From positions 1 through 35,941 of the forward strand of contig JAIMBE010000006.1 of NCBI GenBank assembly GCA_023511565.1: a DNA stretch of 35,941 bases. The letters run 5' to 3'. The notes beneath the pieces are model-generated. The model was not told where the DNA came from, searched no databases, and saw only the letters and a list, made by a program, of their open reading frames with translations. This document shows, one piece after another, positions 15,050 through 23,857 of this stretch (positions are counted from its first letter, which is position 1; every line of letters begins with the position of its first letter). The stretch comes from Bacillota bacterium. Its GTDB lineage: Bacteria; Acidobacteriota; Terriglobia; Acidiferrales; UBA7541. Made by a program: the position numbers and the translations under genes.

Positions 15050-17866
15050 TCATTTCACAATGCGGCCGGCAAAGGTCTGATTGGCTGGGTCAATTGCGGC
15101 GGCGGTGACGTTGCAAAGCCGCACGGTCACGGTGTCCGTGGCGGAGACGTACATCAGGCCAGTCAGACCGTCTTCCAGAGTGACGGGCCAAGCCGTCAGG
15201 ACGGGGTCGCCGGCCGCGGCACCGCTCACCGGAATGGTCAACGCTGAGCAGGACTGTGCGGCGATGGACGGGAAGTTCAGGGCTGCAGAGAAGGGGGTGG
15301 TCACCGGGACGTTGCCCGTCGCGTCGGGGAAAATCCAGTCGCGGGCCGCTGTATTGTTGTGGAGGAAGAATCCTTTAAAACTTCCTCGAGAGGAGAACGA
15401 AAATCGTCCTTTCACATCCAGGTCCCCCTGGTTGTTCAGGCTCAGCATCAACCCGGTGTTTTCTAGGTTCACATCGAACAGGTTGGCCGTGGTGCCCGGG
15501 ATCGCGTTCAGGTGCAGTACCCGCTGGTCGGTAGAAGCGTTTTGCGCAAGCAGCGCGGCCTGCGTGGTTGCCCCCGGGGCATTGATCTGTAGCGAACGGC
15601 GGTCGAGCCGGTGCCGCGTGCGCATGGTTTTGTTGTCCGGTTGCGGGCCCGCTGTGCACACAGGCCACGAGCCGTCGTCGGTGACGGACGTTCCGGTGAC
15701 TTCGATGCACCGGCCGGTGCCCGCACCGCCTGTCGCTCCGAACTCGGCCTGTGAGAATGTGTTCCGAATGACCCGGTACAAGTTGGCTCCGGTCACGGCA
15801 TTCCAGCTTACGTTGACTGCGTTGTTCGGGTCGGCAACAAGGACCGACGTCTCTGGCCCAGGCCCACTGAACGAGTTGGTGAGGCTGCCTCTGGCCTCGA
15901 TTCGGTAGTAGTACGTTCCGGGCGCCAGTGTGCCACCTGGAGCTGGCGTGGCCGTCGGAGCCGCCGGCGCATTGATTTCGGCGAACCGGAAGTCCATGGC
16001 AATCACGTCCGGATTGTTGGTGCGTGAAATTTCCGAGTCCCACCCGCGCCAGCCGCGGCCCACGCCGAGCCCGAGCAGCGCAGCGTCGGTTTTCATGTGG
16101 ATGTTGAACGCCGACGTCGCCTCGTTGTCGCGGAAGATGCGAAGGGTGGGACCGCTCTGGTTGCCGATTTCGTTCACCAATCTGTTGTCTTGGTTGTGTC
16201 CCTGGCCGGCTGCGTAAATGTCGAACCCTTCCATCTTCCATTGGGTTGCCGGGCCCGCCGGGAGCTTGCTTCCCGCGTACGCCGCCGCGCGCCCGCCGCC
16301 GATGAAGTCTCCAGCGCCCATTGCGTTGATATAGCGAACTGTACTGCCGGAACCGGAAATGCGAACTGCAGGATATATGTTCGAGCCGATCGCCGTCACC
16401 CCGTTCACAACGGAGTTATCGGCCACCAGGTCCACCAGCGGAAGGATTGCGTTGCCCACGTTGTCGGCAAGCACGCAGTTGATGAAAACCATCGGGCCAA
16501 GCCGGAAGCCAGCTGCCGCGGCGGACTTGGCGATTTCGAGCAGTGCCATGGCGGAGCCTTCGGTAACCACCTCTTTGAGGTAGTACGTGCCCGCGGAGCC
16601 TTGCATCGTGGTCAGTTGTTCGTACCGAATGCCGCCACCGGCCAGAACCAGGTTCTCGAAGTCTGCAATCCCGACCAGGTTGGTCATCGTGTTGTCAGCG
16701 CCGCGCAGCACAATCGGCGGCCGTGTGCCGGGCGAGCCTTCCACCAGATAAGAACCTCCGAAGACCTTCACCCAGAGCGTGTCCTCGATGATCAGCGCGT
16801 GGTTTTCAGGCGCCGAGGCGTTGAACCCGACCGCGACCGTGACATTGTTCATGAACAGGCGACCGCTGTTGCGCTTGAACACGACGCCCGTGGTGCCCAG
16901 GTTCGTTCCGCCCGCAAAGGTGCAATGCGAAATGGTGACGTTACGAACAACGCCTTGACCGTCGATGAGCACGCCCGGCTGCCCGACTGGCTGGCGCAAG
17001 AGGATCCAGGAGGTCGGCGGATTTTTGAACGTAGCCCCCTTTTTCGCCCCGTCGCATTCGATGTGCAGGTTGGTGGCACCGGCTGCGGCCATGATGGCGC
17101 CGATGTCCAGGGTGGAGGTGATGGTGTAGCCGCCACCCTGGGGCGCCGGGACGAACACGGTGCCGTTGTTTTGCGCCGCAAACGTGATGGCGCCAATGAA
17201 CGCCTGCGTGTCATCGGTCACACCGTCGCCAACTGCGCCGAACGCGCGCACGTCCACCCAGGGCCGCGGCCCGCGTACCCGCAACTGGTCAGCGAACACT
17301 TCACGCCAAGTGGCTGATTCGCTGCCTAGATCCAGGGCCCCCGGCGTTCCAGGCGTCAGATTGCCGTGCAGGGTCAGTGAGAATGCGCTGAGGGGTGCAG
17401 AAAACGAAACCGGACCTTCGACGGATTGCGCCACGGAGCTGTTCTTCACGAGGGGGTCAGCCAGAACCACGCCGGTCGTCGTCGGCGTGAGGCGGCCCAG
17501 GTCCAGGTCCGATCCTTGAATCGACCACTTTTGTTCGAACAGCAGGTTGTTGTTGTGGTCCACGAGTCGCACCAGATAGTAGGTGCCCGCGGGCTCCAGC
17601 ACATCGTTGCCGTAGAGGAAGGTACCGGCTTCGAGCTGGCCGTTTTGCACGTTGAAGATTTTCACCATGGGCACGACCTGGGCGGAGCCGTCGTTCAGCC
17701 GGGCGGGCTGGCTGAGCAGAAAGATCAGTTTTCCGTTGACCGGCGTGCCGTCCGGGTGCCGGAAAGTTCCGGTCAGATTGGTTGCCCGCAACGGCAGCAC
17801 GCCGCCCGCCAACACGAAACACAGGCCAAGGGTCAAGGCCCTGACAATGGGAATCGTTTTCGTCAC
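15050..17866 (-). CDS. Tail spike-like protein: signal peptide, Ig-like domain, pectate-lyase beta-helix
   Basis: 938 residues. A Sec signal peptide (1-28, VRALTLGLCFVLAGGVLPLRA) is followed by an Ig/CnaB-like domain (about 30-115, DGTPVNGKLIFLL...AGTYYLVRLVDHNNN). A pectate-lyase-3 type beta-helix entry sits at 203-250 (VDVRAFGAVGDGVTDDTQAF). After a long right-handed beta-helix come a fibronectin-III-like segment (about 640-715, PGTYYYRIEARG...VSWNAVTGANLYRV) and a C-terminal trimer-type domain. Such spikes bind or cleave host capsular polysaccharide. The GTG start at 17866 follows GGAGGAG. It sits directly after the tail hub, as expected for a receptor-binding spike. The signal peptide is not expected on a virion protein assembled in the cytoplasm. 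Confidence 0.82.
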   Translation of the reverse strand: MTKTIPIVRALTLGLCFVLAGGVLPLRATNLTGTFRHPDGTPVNGKLIFLLSQPARLNDGSAQVVPMVKIFNVQNGQLEAGTFLYGNDVLEPAGTYYLVRLVDHNNNLLFEQKWSIQGSDLDLGRLTPTTTGVVLADPLVKNSSVAQSVEGPVSFSAPLSAFSLTLHGNLTPGTPGALDLGSESATWREVFADQLRVRGPRPWVDVRAFGAVGDGVTDDTQAFIGAITFAAQNNGTVFVPAPQGGGYTITSTLDIGAIMAAAGATNLHIECDGAKKGATFKNPPTSWILLRQPVGQPGVLIDGQGVVRNVTISHCTFAGGTNLGTTGVVFKRNSGRLFMNNVTVAVGFNASAPENHALIIEDTLWVKVFGGSYLVEGSPGTRPPIVLRGADNTMTNLVGIADFENLVLAGGGIRYEQLTTMQGSAGTYYLKEVVTEGSAMALLEIAKSAAAAGFRLGPMVFINCVLADNVGNAILPLVDLVADNSVVNGVTAIGSNIYPAVRISGSGSTVRYINAMGAGDFIGGGRAAAYAGSKLPAGPATQWKMEGFDIYAAGQGHNQDNRLVNEIGNQSGPTLRIFRDNEATSAFNIHMKTDAALLGLGVGRGWRGWDSEISRTNNPDVIAMDFRFAEINAPAAPTATPAPGGTLAPGTYYYRIEARGSLTNSFSGPGPETSVLVADPNNAVNVSWNAVTGANLYRVIRNTFSQAEFGATGGAGTGRCIEVTGTSVTDDGSWPVCTAGPQPDNKTMRTRHRLDRRSLQINAPGATTQAALLAQNASTDQRVLHLNAIPGTTANLFDVNLENTGLMLSLNNQGDLDVKGRFSFSSRGSFKGFFLHNNTAARDWIFPDATGNVPVTTPFSAALNFPSIAAQSCSALTIPVSGAAAGDPVLTAWPVTLEDGLTGLMYVSATDTVTVRLCNVTAAAIDPANQTFAGRIVK

Positions 17867-17916
17867 CGCTCGCTCCTCCGGGTTCCAGTTCGGTGAGGCC
17901 GGAAGCTTTCTGACGT

Positions 17917-20900
17917 TTATACAACCAGCCGGTGATATCGCTCGGTAAAGTCGGGGTCGAGGTCTTCTGTGCCCGTGCCCATCAATCTTCCGGCGCCACC
18001 GGAGTCGGTGCTCCGCGGGGTGGCCGCGACCACAGTCGTTGGCAGATCATATGCCTGTGCGTTGCTGTTCCAGGGCAGCGCCAGGATGTCCCAGGGGGCA
18101 AAGCTGAACGCCGCTGGGCGATGCCCGCGGTTCAGCACCAGTTTGTCGCAGCGGAGGGCCGAGGCCAGCGACTGGCCTGCTTCGACCCCCACCGTGATCT
18201 CTACAGACAGGTCAGCGGGCACGGGGCGATCGGCTGGCAGCAGAAACGTCACAGCATACCATTGGTAGACCGCCGTGATCGTCCCGGCGGCGATTTCACC
18301 GCTGAGCCCGAACGAGGGATCGCCCGGTGAGCGCAGCGCATACCGCACGGGGTGCGGGAAGACGGTCGTGCCGGTGTGTCGCAGTGCGGCCGCGAGGGTG
18401 ACCGGTTCGCCCGGATTGAACAGCCGACCCAGGTTGCTCAGCCGGGACTGCAGGCCGGGATTCGCCTGCGCAAAGCTGATGCCAGCCCTCCATTCGACTT
18501 CGTTGGTTGCAGGCAGATGGACAACTTCGAGGCCATCGGGCGTGGCGTTGACCAGCGTGTAGTACCGCGGCGCAGCGGTGCCTTCCTGCCCGTTGATCCC
18601 GGGCAGAAAGAATTCGCTGTTCGGCAGCAGGTTCTGTGCGTTGATGGCTGCGCCAATCGAAGGATCCAGCTCGGGTGCGCGGAAGAATCGCACGGAAACC
18701 ACCAGAACCTGTGCGGGGATCTGGCCCTGGGGCTCGTTGGACCAGGGTGTCCAGCCCAGAGCGTCACGGCGCCGAGCCCGGAACATCCAGTCGCCGGACC
18801 GCGGCGCGACAAAGCTGAATTTTTCCGGCTGCTCGTCGAACGTCACATCCTGTTCCGGTTCGTCGAAGTGGGTGGCGGCGTCGACAACCTGGACTTGCGT
18901 CTGTTGAATCTCGGCGCTGCTGCGATCCAGGCGAATCTCTACGATCTGCCCGACAGAGTTTCCCGGTGTCAGTTGGGGTTTCGCTGGTTCCGGCTGCGCG
19001 CCGGTTCCGCTGGTGGGTGCCGAGTATTCCCCGAGTGTGTTTCGTGTATAGGCCAATACGGTCTTTTCCCGCAGTCGAGCCACACTGTTGTCCAGGACGA
19101 GCGTTGCCTGATAGGCGCCGTTTTCAAATTGGAGCTGACCGAACGTCCAGCGCGCCAGAACTGTGGTGTTGTCGTCATCGCGCAATTCCACTTGATCGAC
19201 GTCCTGCAGATTTTCTGCTCCAAGGATCACGCGAATCGTGAGGATCGGTTTGCGGCTGGAATCGAGCCCGAACGCAACCAGAACCGCCTGGGGCGCCGGT
19301 GGCACGAGCGGATAGTGGATGCCCACAATGGTGGAATAGCGGCTCGTGGTTCCGTCGGGCAGCACCGGGCGGATGAACAGCATGTGCCGACGGGCTTTCC
19401 GGGCCACGACGAACGTCTGGGTCGGCGCGATCGCGAGCAGATTCTGCGCGCTCCCGTCGCTGGTGTGGGAGCTCCACCCCTGATCGCTACGCCGCACTTC
19501 GAAAACGCCTGCGCCGGGTGGTGGAGCGCCCATGTCGATCAAATAGTGTGTTGGGGCGACGCCCGACAGGGTCGCGCCAGCGAAATCGGCTACGAACCGG
19601 CCGTCCAGCTCGGCTGCGTCCACGGCGGGCAGGTCGAGCGGCTCCTCCGGCTGCAGCAGATCCGTGGTCGGCACCAGACGACGAAGCATCTCTTCGATTC
19701 GCGAGGGCTGGCCGAATTCCAGCGTGTGCAGAATTCGTTCGCTGACCAGTTCGCGGAACTCGCTGCTCACCTTCCGCACCAGCGCGCGGAACGTCGGGTA
19801 GCGGGACTCGTTCCGGATTTCCAGCCGCCACCCGCTGCGCGGAAATGGTTCGGTGAAGTCGCTCCAGATCGTGTATCGACCCTCGTAACGCGGCGCCGTG
19901 TGATCGCTCAAGTAGGCAAGGGCGGCCACTTCAGCTTCCGCCGATGTGCGCGGCAGGGGTGTGAGATCCCCCAGCACGGCGGCCCGGACCCCGTTGTCGC
20001 CGGCGAGCGCCGCTTCCCGGGCCACACTGGCGGCGTCCCGGACGCGCGCATACGCGCGTCCGGCTTCGCGGTAGTAGAGGGTGATGCGCTCCCCCGATAC
20101 GGGAATCGTGTCCGAGTAAAACTCCAGGGCCCACTGGTTCTGATTGGGGTCTGTGGTGATCGTGGCGTCTTGGCCGGCGATGCCGAAGCCGAGCCGACGG
20201 GTGCGCGGCGGCTCGCCGGGCTTCTGCGTGATCAGTCGTGCCTGGACCGGTCGTGCAATCTGCAGGAAGTTGACTACCAGATGCAGGTCGGCAGAATTGA
20301 TCGGTGCGTAGAGCGCCACGGCGGGCAGATCGTCCAGCGTAGCTGTGTACAGCACGGTCACGGCTGCAACGGTCGGGTTGGCCAGGTCAAGGTCGTGCAC
20401 CTCCAGTGTCACCTGCACGCGGGCGGGCAGTTCCCCGCTGCCGAGGGCGCCGCCGGAGTGGATGAAGGACTGTTGCACTCGAAACGGCTGATCGGCGCTC
20501 AGGCGGGTGACGAGCAGGTAGTGATGGTTGGCCTGCGTGATCACTTCGGAGGGCTGTACCACGTCACGCACCCGTGCTCGCAGGCGCGTGGCGTTGGGCA
20601 TCGGGGCCACATCGAATCCGACCAAGCAATTTTCGGCGGCCAGCGTCGCGCGGTCGTACAGTCCGCCGAGGATGCCCCGCGAGGGACTGACAAACTCGTA
20701 CTCTCCGTGGATGATTTCAAGCTCTCCGGCCAGCTCCACCACCTGCCGAGCGAGCAGGGTGGTTTCTCCCAGGATCCCGCTGCCTCCGGTCACATTCAGT
20801 CGCCCTTCGAAGAGGCCTATATGATCGCCCGGGTCGGTTTCCTGCCAGCGGATTGGGTCCAGACGGTTACCGGTGAAATCATCGGCGAGCAGTCGTGCCG

Positions 20901-21705
20901 ATTCCGCTCCAAACACAGGCACGGAGAGCAGGAACTTCGAGGTGAACCCGTCGCCGACGAAATGCTCCTGCACGAATGCCTGGGGCTCGACGGCGCCGAA
21001 CACGGTGACGTCGTTCTGGATGGCGTTGCCCAGGGGATGAATTTCCAGCGAGTCCGGGCGGAAGTGCCGGTCGCGTTCGTCCACGACCCTGTCTGCGGCA
21101 CCGTCGCCGATCGGCTGGAAAATCACCTTCCCGTCGAGCACCCGGTAATAGAAACCGGAGCGCTCAGCCAGCTCGCGGGCCACGTCGCTCCAGGCGGCTT
21201 CCGGGTTGGCACGGAATACCGGGATGCGCGCGCCTTCGGCGACCGCAGTGGTGTCGAATCGCCCGGGCTGCAGGTGTTCGACCAGGAACCGGAGGATCTG
21301 GCCCGCGGTCTGGTTCAGAAAGGGTGGCAGCAGACCGATGCGCTTCACGTTCAGCAGATATTCTTCGCCCGTAGCCTGGTAGCGGAAGCCGTACACGGGC
21401 TGCCCGTTGGCCACGCCCAGGAATTCGATCTCCGGCTCTTGGGTGACGAAGCCGGTAAAGAGCGGCCCGGGCACACGTGGCCCGCCGGCGGGCCGCGAGT
21501 CCGCCAGACCTTCCAGGCGGACATAGGCCGAGCGCGAAGGGGCGCGGAACTCCAGATCGGCAGGCAGCAGAACAAAGTCAAACCGCGCCGGCAGATTCAG
21601 TTCGTCGCGGAGTACTGCCGGGGTGCGGTCGGCTGCGGCCAGGTAGCGTGTGTAGTCCACAAGCCCGCGATGGTCGGCGTTGTCGATCAGCAGCCGAATC
21701 GCCAT
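17917..21705 (-). CDS. Tail hub / tip attachment protein (1262 residues)
   Basis: Large structural protein following the tape measure, the position of gpJ/Tal-type tail-tip proteins. The first ~270 residues look like a tail-hub fold (FDFVLLPADLEF, FTGFVTQEPEIEFLG, WSDVARELAERSGFYYRVLDGKVIF, IQNDVTVFG). A concanavalin-like insert follows at about 275-400 (LADDFTGNRLDPIRWQ...GRLNVTGG). Several Ig/FnIII-like domains come next, and the C-terminal part is beta-rich. Its ATG shares one base with the tape-measure stop (TGATG), showing translational coupling. There is no signal peptide, in contrast to the spike and fibres downstream. The tail-tip role is inferred from order and size; individual domain calls are approximate. 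Confidence 0.8.
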   Translation of the reverse strand: MAIRLLIDNADHRGLVDYTRYLAAADRTPAVLRDELNLPARFDFVLLPADLEFRAPSRSAYVRLEGLADSRPAGGPRVPGPLFTGFVTQEPEIEFLGVANGQPVYGFRYQATGEEYLLNVKRIGLLPPFLNQTAGQILRFLVEHLQPGRFDTTAVAEGARIPVFRANPEAAWSDVARELAERSGFYYRVLDGKVIFQPIGDGAADRVVDERDRHFRPDSLEIHPLGNAIQNDVTVFGAVEPQAFVQEHFVGDGFTSKFLLSVPVFGAESARLLADDFTGNRLDPIRWQETDPGDHIGLFEGRLNVTGGSGILGETTLLARQVVELAGELEIIHGEYEFVSPSRGILGGLYDRATLAAENCLVGFDVAPMPNATRLRARVRDVVQPSEVITQANHHYLLVTRLSADQPFRVQQSFIHSGGALGSGELPARVQVTLEVHDLDLANPTVAAVTVLYTATLDDLPAVALYAPINSADLHLVVNFLQIARPVQARLITQKPGEPPRTRRLGFGIAGQDATITTDPNQNQWALEFYSDTIPVSGERITLYYREAGRAYARVRDAASVAREAALAGDNGVRAAVLGDLTPLPRTSAEAEVAALAYLSDHTAPRYEGRYTIWSDFTEPFPRSGWRLEIRNESRYPTFRALVRKVSSEFRELVSERILHTLEFGQPSRIEEMLRRLVPTTDLLQPEEPLDLPAVDAAELDGRFVADFAGATLSGVAPTHYLIDMGAPPPGAGVFEVRRSDQGWSSHTSDGSAQNLLAIAPTQTFVVARKARRHMLFIRPVLPDGTTSRYSTIVGIHYPLVPPAPQAVLVAFGLDSSRKPILTIRVILGAENLQDVDQVELRDDDNTTVLARWTFGQLQFENGAYQATLVLDNSVARLREKTVLAYTRNTLGEYSAPTSGTGAQPEPAKPQLTPGNSVGQIVEIRLDRSSAEIQQTQVQVVDAATHFDEPEQDVTFDEQPEKFSFVAPRSGDWMFRARRRDALGWTPWSNEPQGQIPAQVLVVSVRFFRAPELDPSIGAAINAQNLLPNSEFFLPGINGQEGTAAPRYYTLVNATPDGLEVVHLPATNEVEWRAGISFAQANPGLQSRLSNLGRLFNPGEPVTLAAALRHTGTTVFPHPVRYALRSPGDPSFGLSGEIAAGTITAVYQWYAVTFLLPADRPVPADLSVEITVGVEAGQSLASALRCDKLVLNRGHRPAAFSFAPWDILALPWNSNAQAYDLPTTVVAATPRSTDSGGAGRLMGTGTEDLDPDFTERYHRLVV

Positions 21706-22967
21706 CAGAGTGCCAGGTGCAATCCCAGGCGAGCGCGTTCCTCCAGCAGGGCACGAAGCATGCCTTCGATGGCCTCCGCGCCGAGTCGGCGGGCCTGGGC
21801 CGGGGTGGCGTCTTGCCCGACGATGATGGAGATGCCGCCAAGGTTCAGAATCTGTTGCAAAGTTGGCGTCAAGGTGGTCAGGCCGGTGAAGCTCGGCACG
21901 ATGCCCGCGACCACCTGCTTCAGCGCAGCCAGACGCGTTGCCTCGCGTTCCGCTTCCTGAGCTTTCAGCTCCAGCAGCCGCAGTTCCAGCGCCACGCGGT
22001 CGCGCGACAGCTCGAAGACTTTTGTTTCGATGTCGACGCGGAGTTGCAGATGCTGAATTTCGCGGTCGAGCTCGGCCAGCCGTTCGTCGCGCCGTCGGCG
22101 GACCGCTTCCAGCTCCAGGGCCTTTTCCTGAGCCACGGTGCGCTGGCGTTCCAGCACGCCGCGGGTGCGGATCTTCTGTTCCTGTTCGGCAGCTTCCGCC
22201 AGGATCGCTTCGCGCTCGAGCAGGAGCTGATTCAACCGCAGTGCATTTTCAATCGCCTGCTGCTCGCCTTCGGCCAGTTCCAGACGTGCGTCGGCGCGCA
22301 GCTCTTCGAGCGAACGGGAAAGGAATTCGTTCGCACGGGCCAGATCGCCACCCGCATCCACATAGGTGCGATACTGCTGCAGGAGTTCCTGCACGCTGGC
22401 TGCCACGTCGCGGAAAGCGCGTCCCACGCGGAGCAGCTGCAGGGAGGATTCGAACTGCTCCAAGATGGCCTGCTGCCGACTGCGGAGCTCAGCGATTGCA
22501 CGATCGAACTCCGGCAGCAGGCGATTCAGCTCCTCGCGGCCGCCCTTCTTTCCCGAAAGTCGGCGAATGGCGCGCGCGCGCTCCTGCTCCAGGCGTTGCA
22601 GGGTCGCGCCCAGCGTGGCCGATCCGCTGTTGAAGGCAGTGACAATTTCCTGGAAGGCAAGACGGATTTCCCGCGCGGCGTTGCGGGCACTGCGCTTGAA
22701 CAGTCCCGAAAAGAACCTGCCGATTGCGGAGAAGATGTTGCCCAGCCCGCCCAGAAGGGTCCCGAACGGCCCCGGGATGACGCGGCTGGCCGTGCGGGCG
22801 GCGGTGCCGAGGATTTCGATCGGACCGCCGCGCAGCGAGGCCGAAAGCAGGTGGGCCAAATCCGACGCGAAGCGCACCGTCTGGTTGCGCGCGTCGCGAA
22901 ACCCCTCGCGCAGGCCGTTGGTGTCCACGCCGAGCCGAACCAGTACGTCCGCTACGGTATCGGCCAT
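21705..22967 (-). CDS. Tail tape measure protein (short)
   Basis: 420 residues, mostly alpha-helical and Glu/Arg/Leu-rich with long coiled coils (about 110-350). The start VADVLVRLGVDTNGLREGFRDAR is the common tape-measure N-terminus. A hydrophobic Gly-rich stretch (about 55-92, GPFGTLLGGLGNIFSAIGRFFSGLF) resembles the membrane-active segment used during DNA injection. It follows the chaperone pair, as in lambda-like siphoviruses. Using the rule of thumb of about 0.15 nm per residue, the tail would be near 60 nm, which is short for a siphovirus. SD GGGAG precedes the ATG. Confidence 0.85.
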   Translation of the reverse strand: MADTVADVLVRLGVDTNGLREGFRDARNQTVRFASDLAHLLSASLRGGPIEILGTAARTASRVIPGPFGTLLGGLGNIFSAIGRFFSGLFKRSARNAAREIRLAFQEIVTAFNSGSATLGATLQRLEQERARAIRRLSGKKGGREELNRLLPEFDRAIAELRSRQQAILEQFESSLQLLRVGRAFRDVAASVQELLQQYRTYVDAGGDLARANEFLSRSLEELRADARLELAEGEQQAIENALRLNQLLLEREAILAEAAEQEQKIRTRGVLERQRTVAQEKALELEAVRRRRDERLAELDREIQHLQLRVDIETKVFELSRDRVALELRLLELKAQEAEREATRLAALKQVVAGIVPSFTGLTTLTPTLQQILNLGGISIIVGQDATPAQARRLGAEAIEGMLRALLEERARLGLHLAL

Positions 22968-22994
22968 CGAAAGAACTCCCGTTGCCAGAATTCC

Positions 22995-23833
22995 TCACCA
23001 GGCGCCAATCCGGCGCAGGTGCAGAGCCAGTTCACGGCCGCTGAGCCTGCGAAGATCCAGGGCTTCGGCCGGTGCCTCGGCTTCCATCTGGCTGTTTCTG
23101 GTTCGCTCTTCGAGCTGCCAGGCGATCAGGGCAAGCTGTCCCAGGGTGAATTTTCGGATGATGGTGCCGGGGCTTTCACGGAAGAACTCCACCCAGCTGA
23201 CGGCGGCGGCCAGTTGTGGATAGCGGCAGTGTTGTCCGGCGTGGCGCTGGGGTCGGCTGGGGGCCCTGTTTCCGGCGGCGTCAGGACGGGGAAGAGTCGC
23301 GATAAAAAATCCCGGCCCGCGTTGAGCAGCAATTGTGCCTGCAGAATACGGAACTGGCGCGCGGTCGAAGCGTGCGCCTGCACAAATTCCCGGTCGATCC
23401 CCTGCTCGCCGCTGGGATCCAGCACCAGAGCACAGGTTTCGGCCACCAGGTCCAGGGCCGATTCGGCGCGCGTGAGCAACTGTGCGAACGCCTGAGCGGG
23501 GTCTTCGCCCAGACGCTCATCGAACCGCAGAATCTCTGCGACCAGGGCGGGCAGCTTGTGCTCGACCAGGCGCAGGAATTTCTTTTCTGTGAGTGCAGGC
23601 AGCTCGCGCAGCACGAACCGCCGGCCGCCCAGTTCCAGGGTGAACTCGGAAAGCTCCGGATAGAGCAGGCGTTCGATCTGTTCCTCGGTCGGTGGCGGGA
23701 AATTCCGCTGGAAGGCCTCAATGGCCTTCTGAGACTGCTCGCGCAGCCGCGCGATTTCCGCATCGAGCCGTGCCTGGAGGCGAGGATCGAGTTCGCGATC
23801 TGCGTGAGTGGTGTTTGGCGTGGCTGCCTTCAT
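22995..23833 (-). CDS. Tail assembly chaperone, -1 frameshift product (gpGT-like)
   Basis: If ribosomes slip back one base on T TTT TTA (23309-23303), the first 177 codons of the upstream frame join a frame that stays open to 22995, giving a product of about 279 residues. The downstream part, including VSWVEFFRESPGTII and FTLGQLALIAWQLEE, reads like a genuine folded domain and starts at no SD-supported codon; its first ATG (23192) lies inside the other frame. Location between tail tube and tape measure is exactly that of lambda G/GT, whose two products recruit tail tube subunits onto the tape measure. The frame geometry is seen in the sequence; actual slippage is inference. Confidence 0.72.
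23126..23833 (-). CDS. Tail assembly chaperone, zero-frame product (gpG-like)
   Basis: 235 residues. It has a charged N-terminus, then FTLELGGRRFVLRELPALTEKKFLRL (64-89), a pattern typical of tail tube chaperones, and a helical body. After residue 177 the zero frame continues as a Pro/Ser/Thr-rich low-complexity tail, typical of a sequence constrained by a second overlapping frame. It would be the more abundant of the two chaperones and lacks the C-terminal domain that contacts the tape measure. AGGA lies a few bases before the ATG, 24 nt after the tail tube stop. Confidence 0.75.
   Translation of the reverse strand: MKAATPNTTHADRELDPRLQARLDAEIARLREQSQKAIEAFQRNFPPPTEEQIERLLYPELSEFTLELGGRRFVLRELPALTEKKFLRLVEHKLPALVAEILRFDERLGEDPAQAFAQLLTRAESALDLVAETCALVLDPSGEQGIDREFVQAHASTARQFRILQAQLLLNAGRDFLSRLFPVLTPPETGPPADPSATPDNTAAIHNWPPPSAGWSSSVKAPAPSSENSPWDSLP
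23303..23309 (-). promoter_or_regulatory. Slippery heptamer T TTT TTA for -1 frameshifting
   Basis: In the zero frame the codons read GAT TTT TTA, so the heptamer has the exact X XXY YYZ register, the same as the HIV-1 gag-pol site. The -1 frame has no stop from here to 22995. A run of six T is conspicuous in this GC-rich gene. No strong downstream stimulator hairpin was found by eye. Confidence 0.7.
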
Positions 23834-23857
23834 TCGGTCCTGCCCGATTTGTGACGC

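Noticed and set aside
18352-21960. 1202-residue open frame on the plus strand opposite the tail hub
   Set aside because: Antisense shadow of GC-rich coding DNA: no family motifs or SD, and the minus frame fits the phage order and domain pattern.
21477-23495. 672-residue plus-strand frame opposite the tape measure
   Set aside because: Low-complexity Gln/Ala/Arg composition typical of a reversed coding strand; no motifs.
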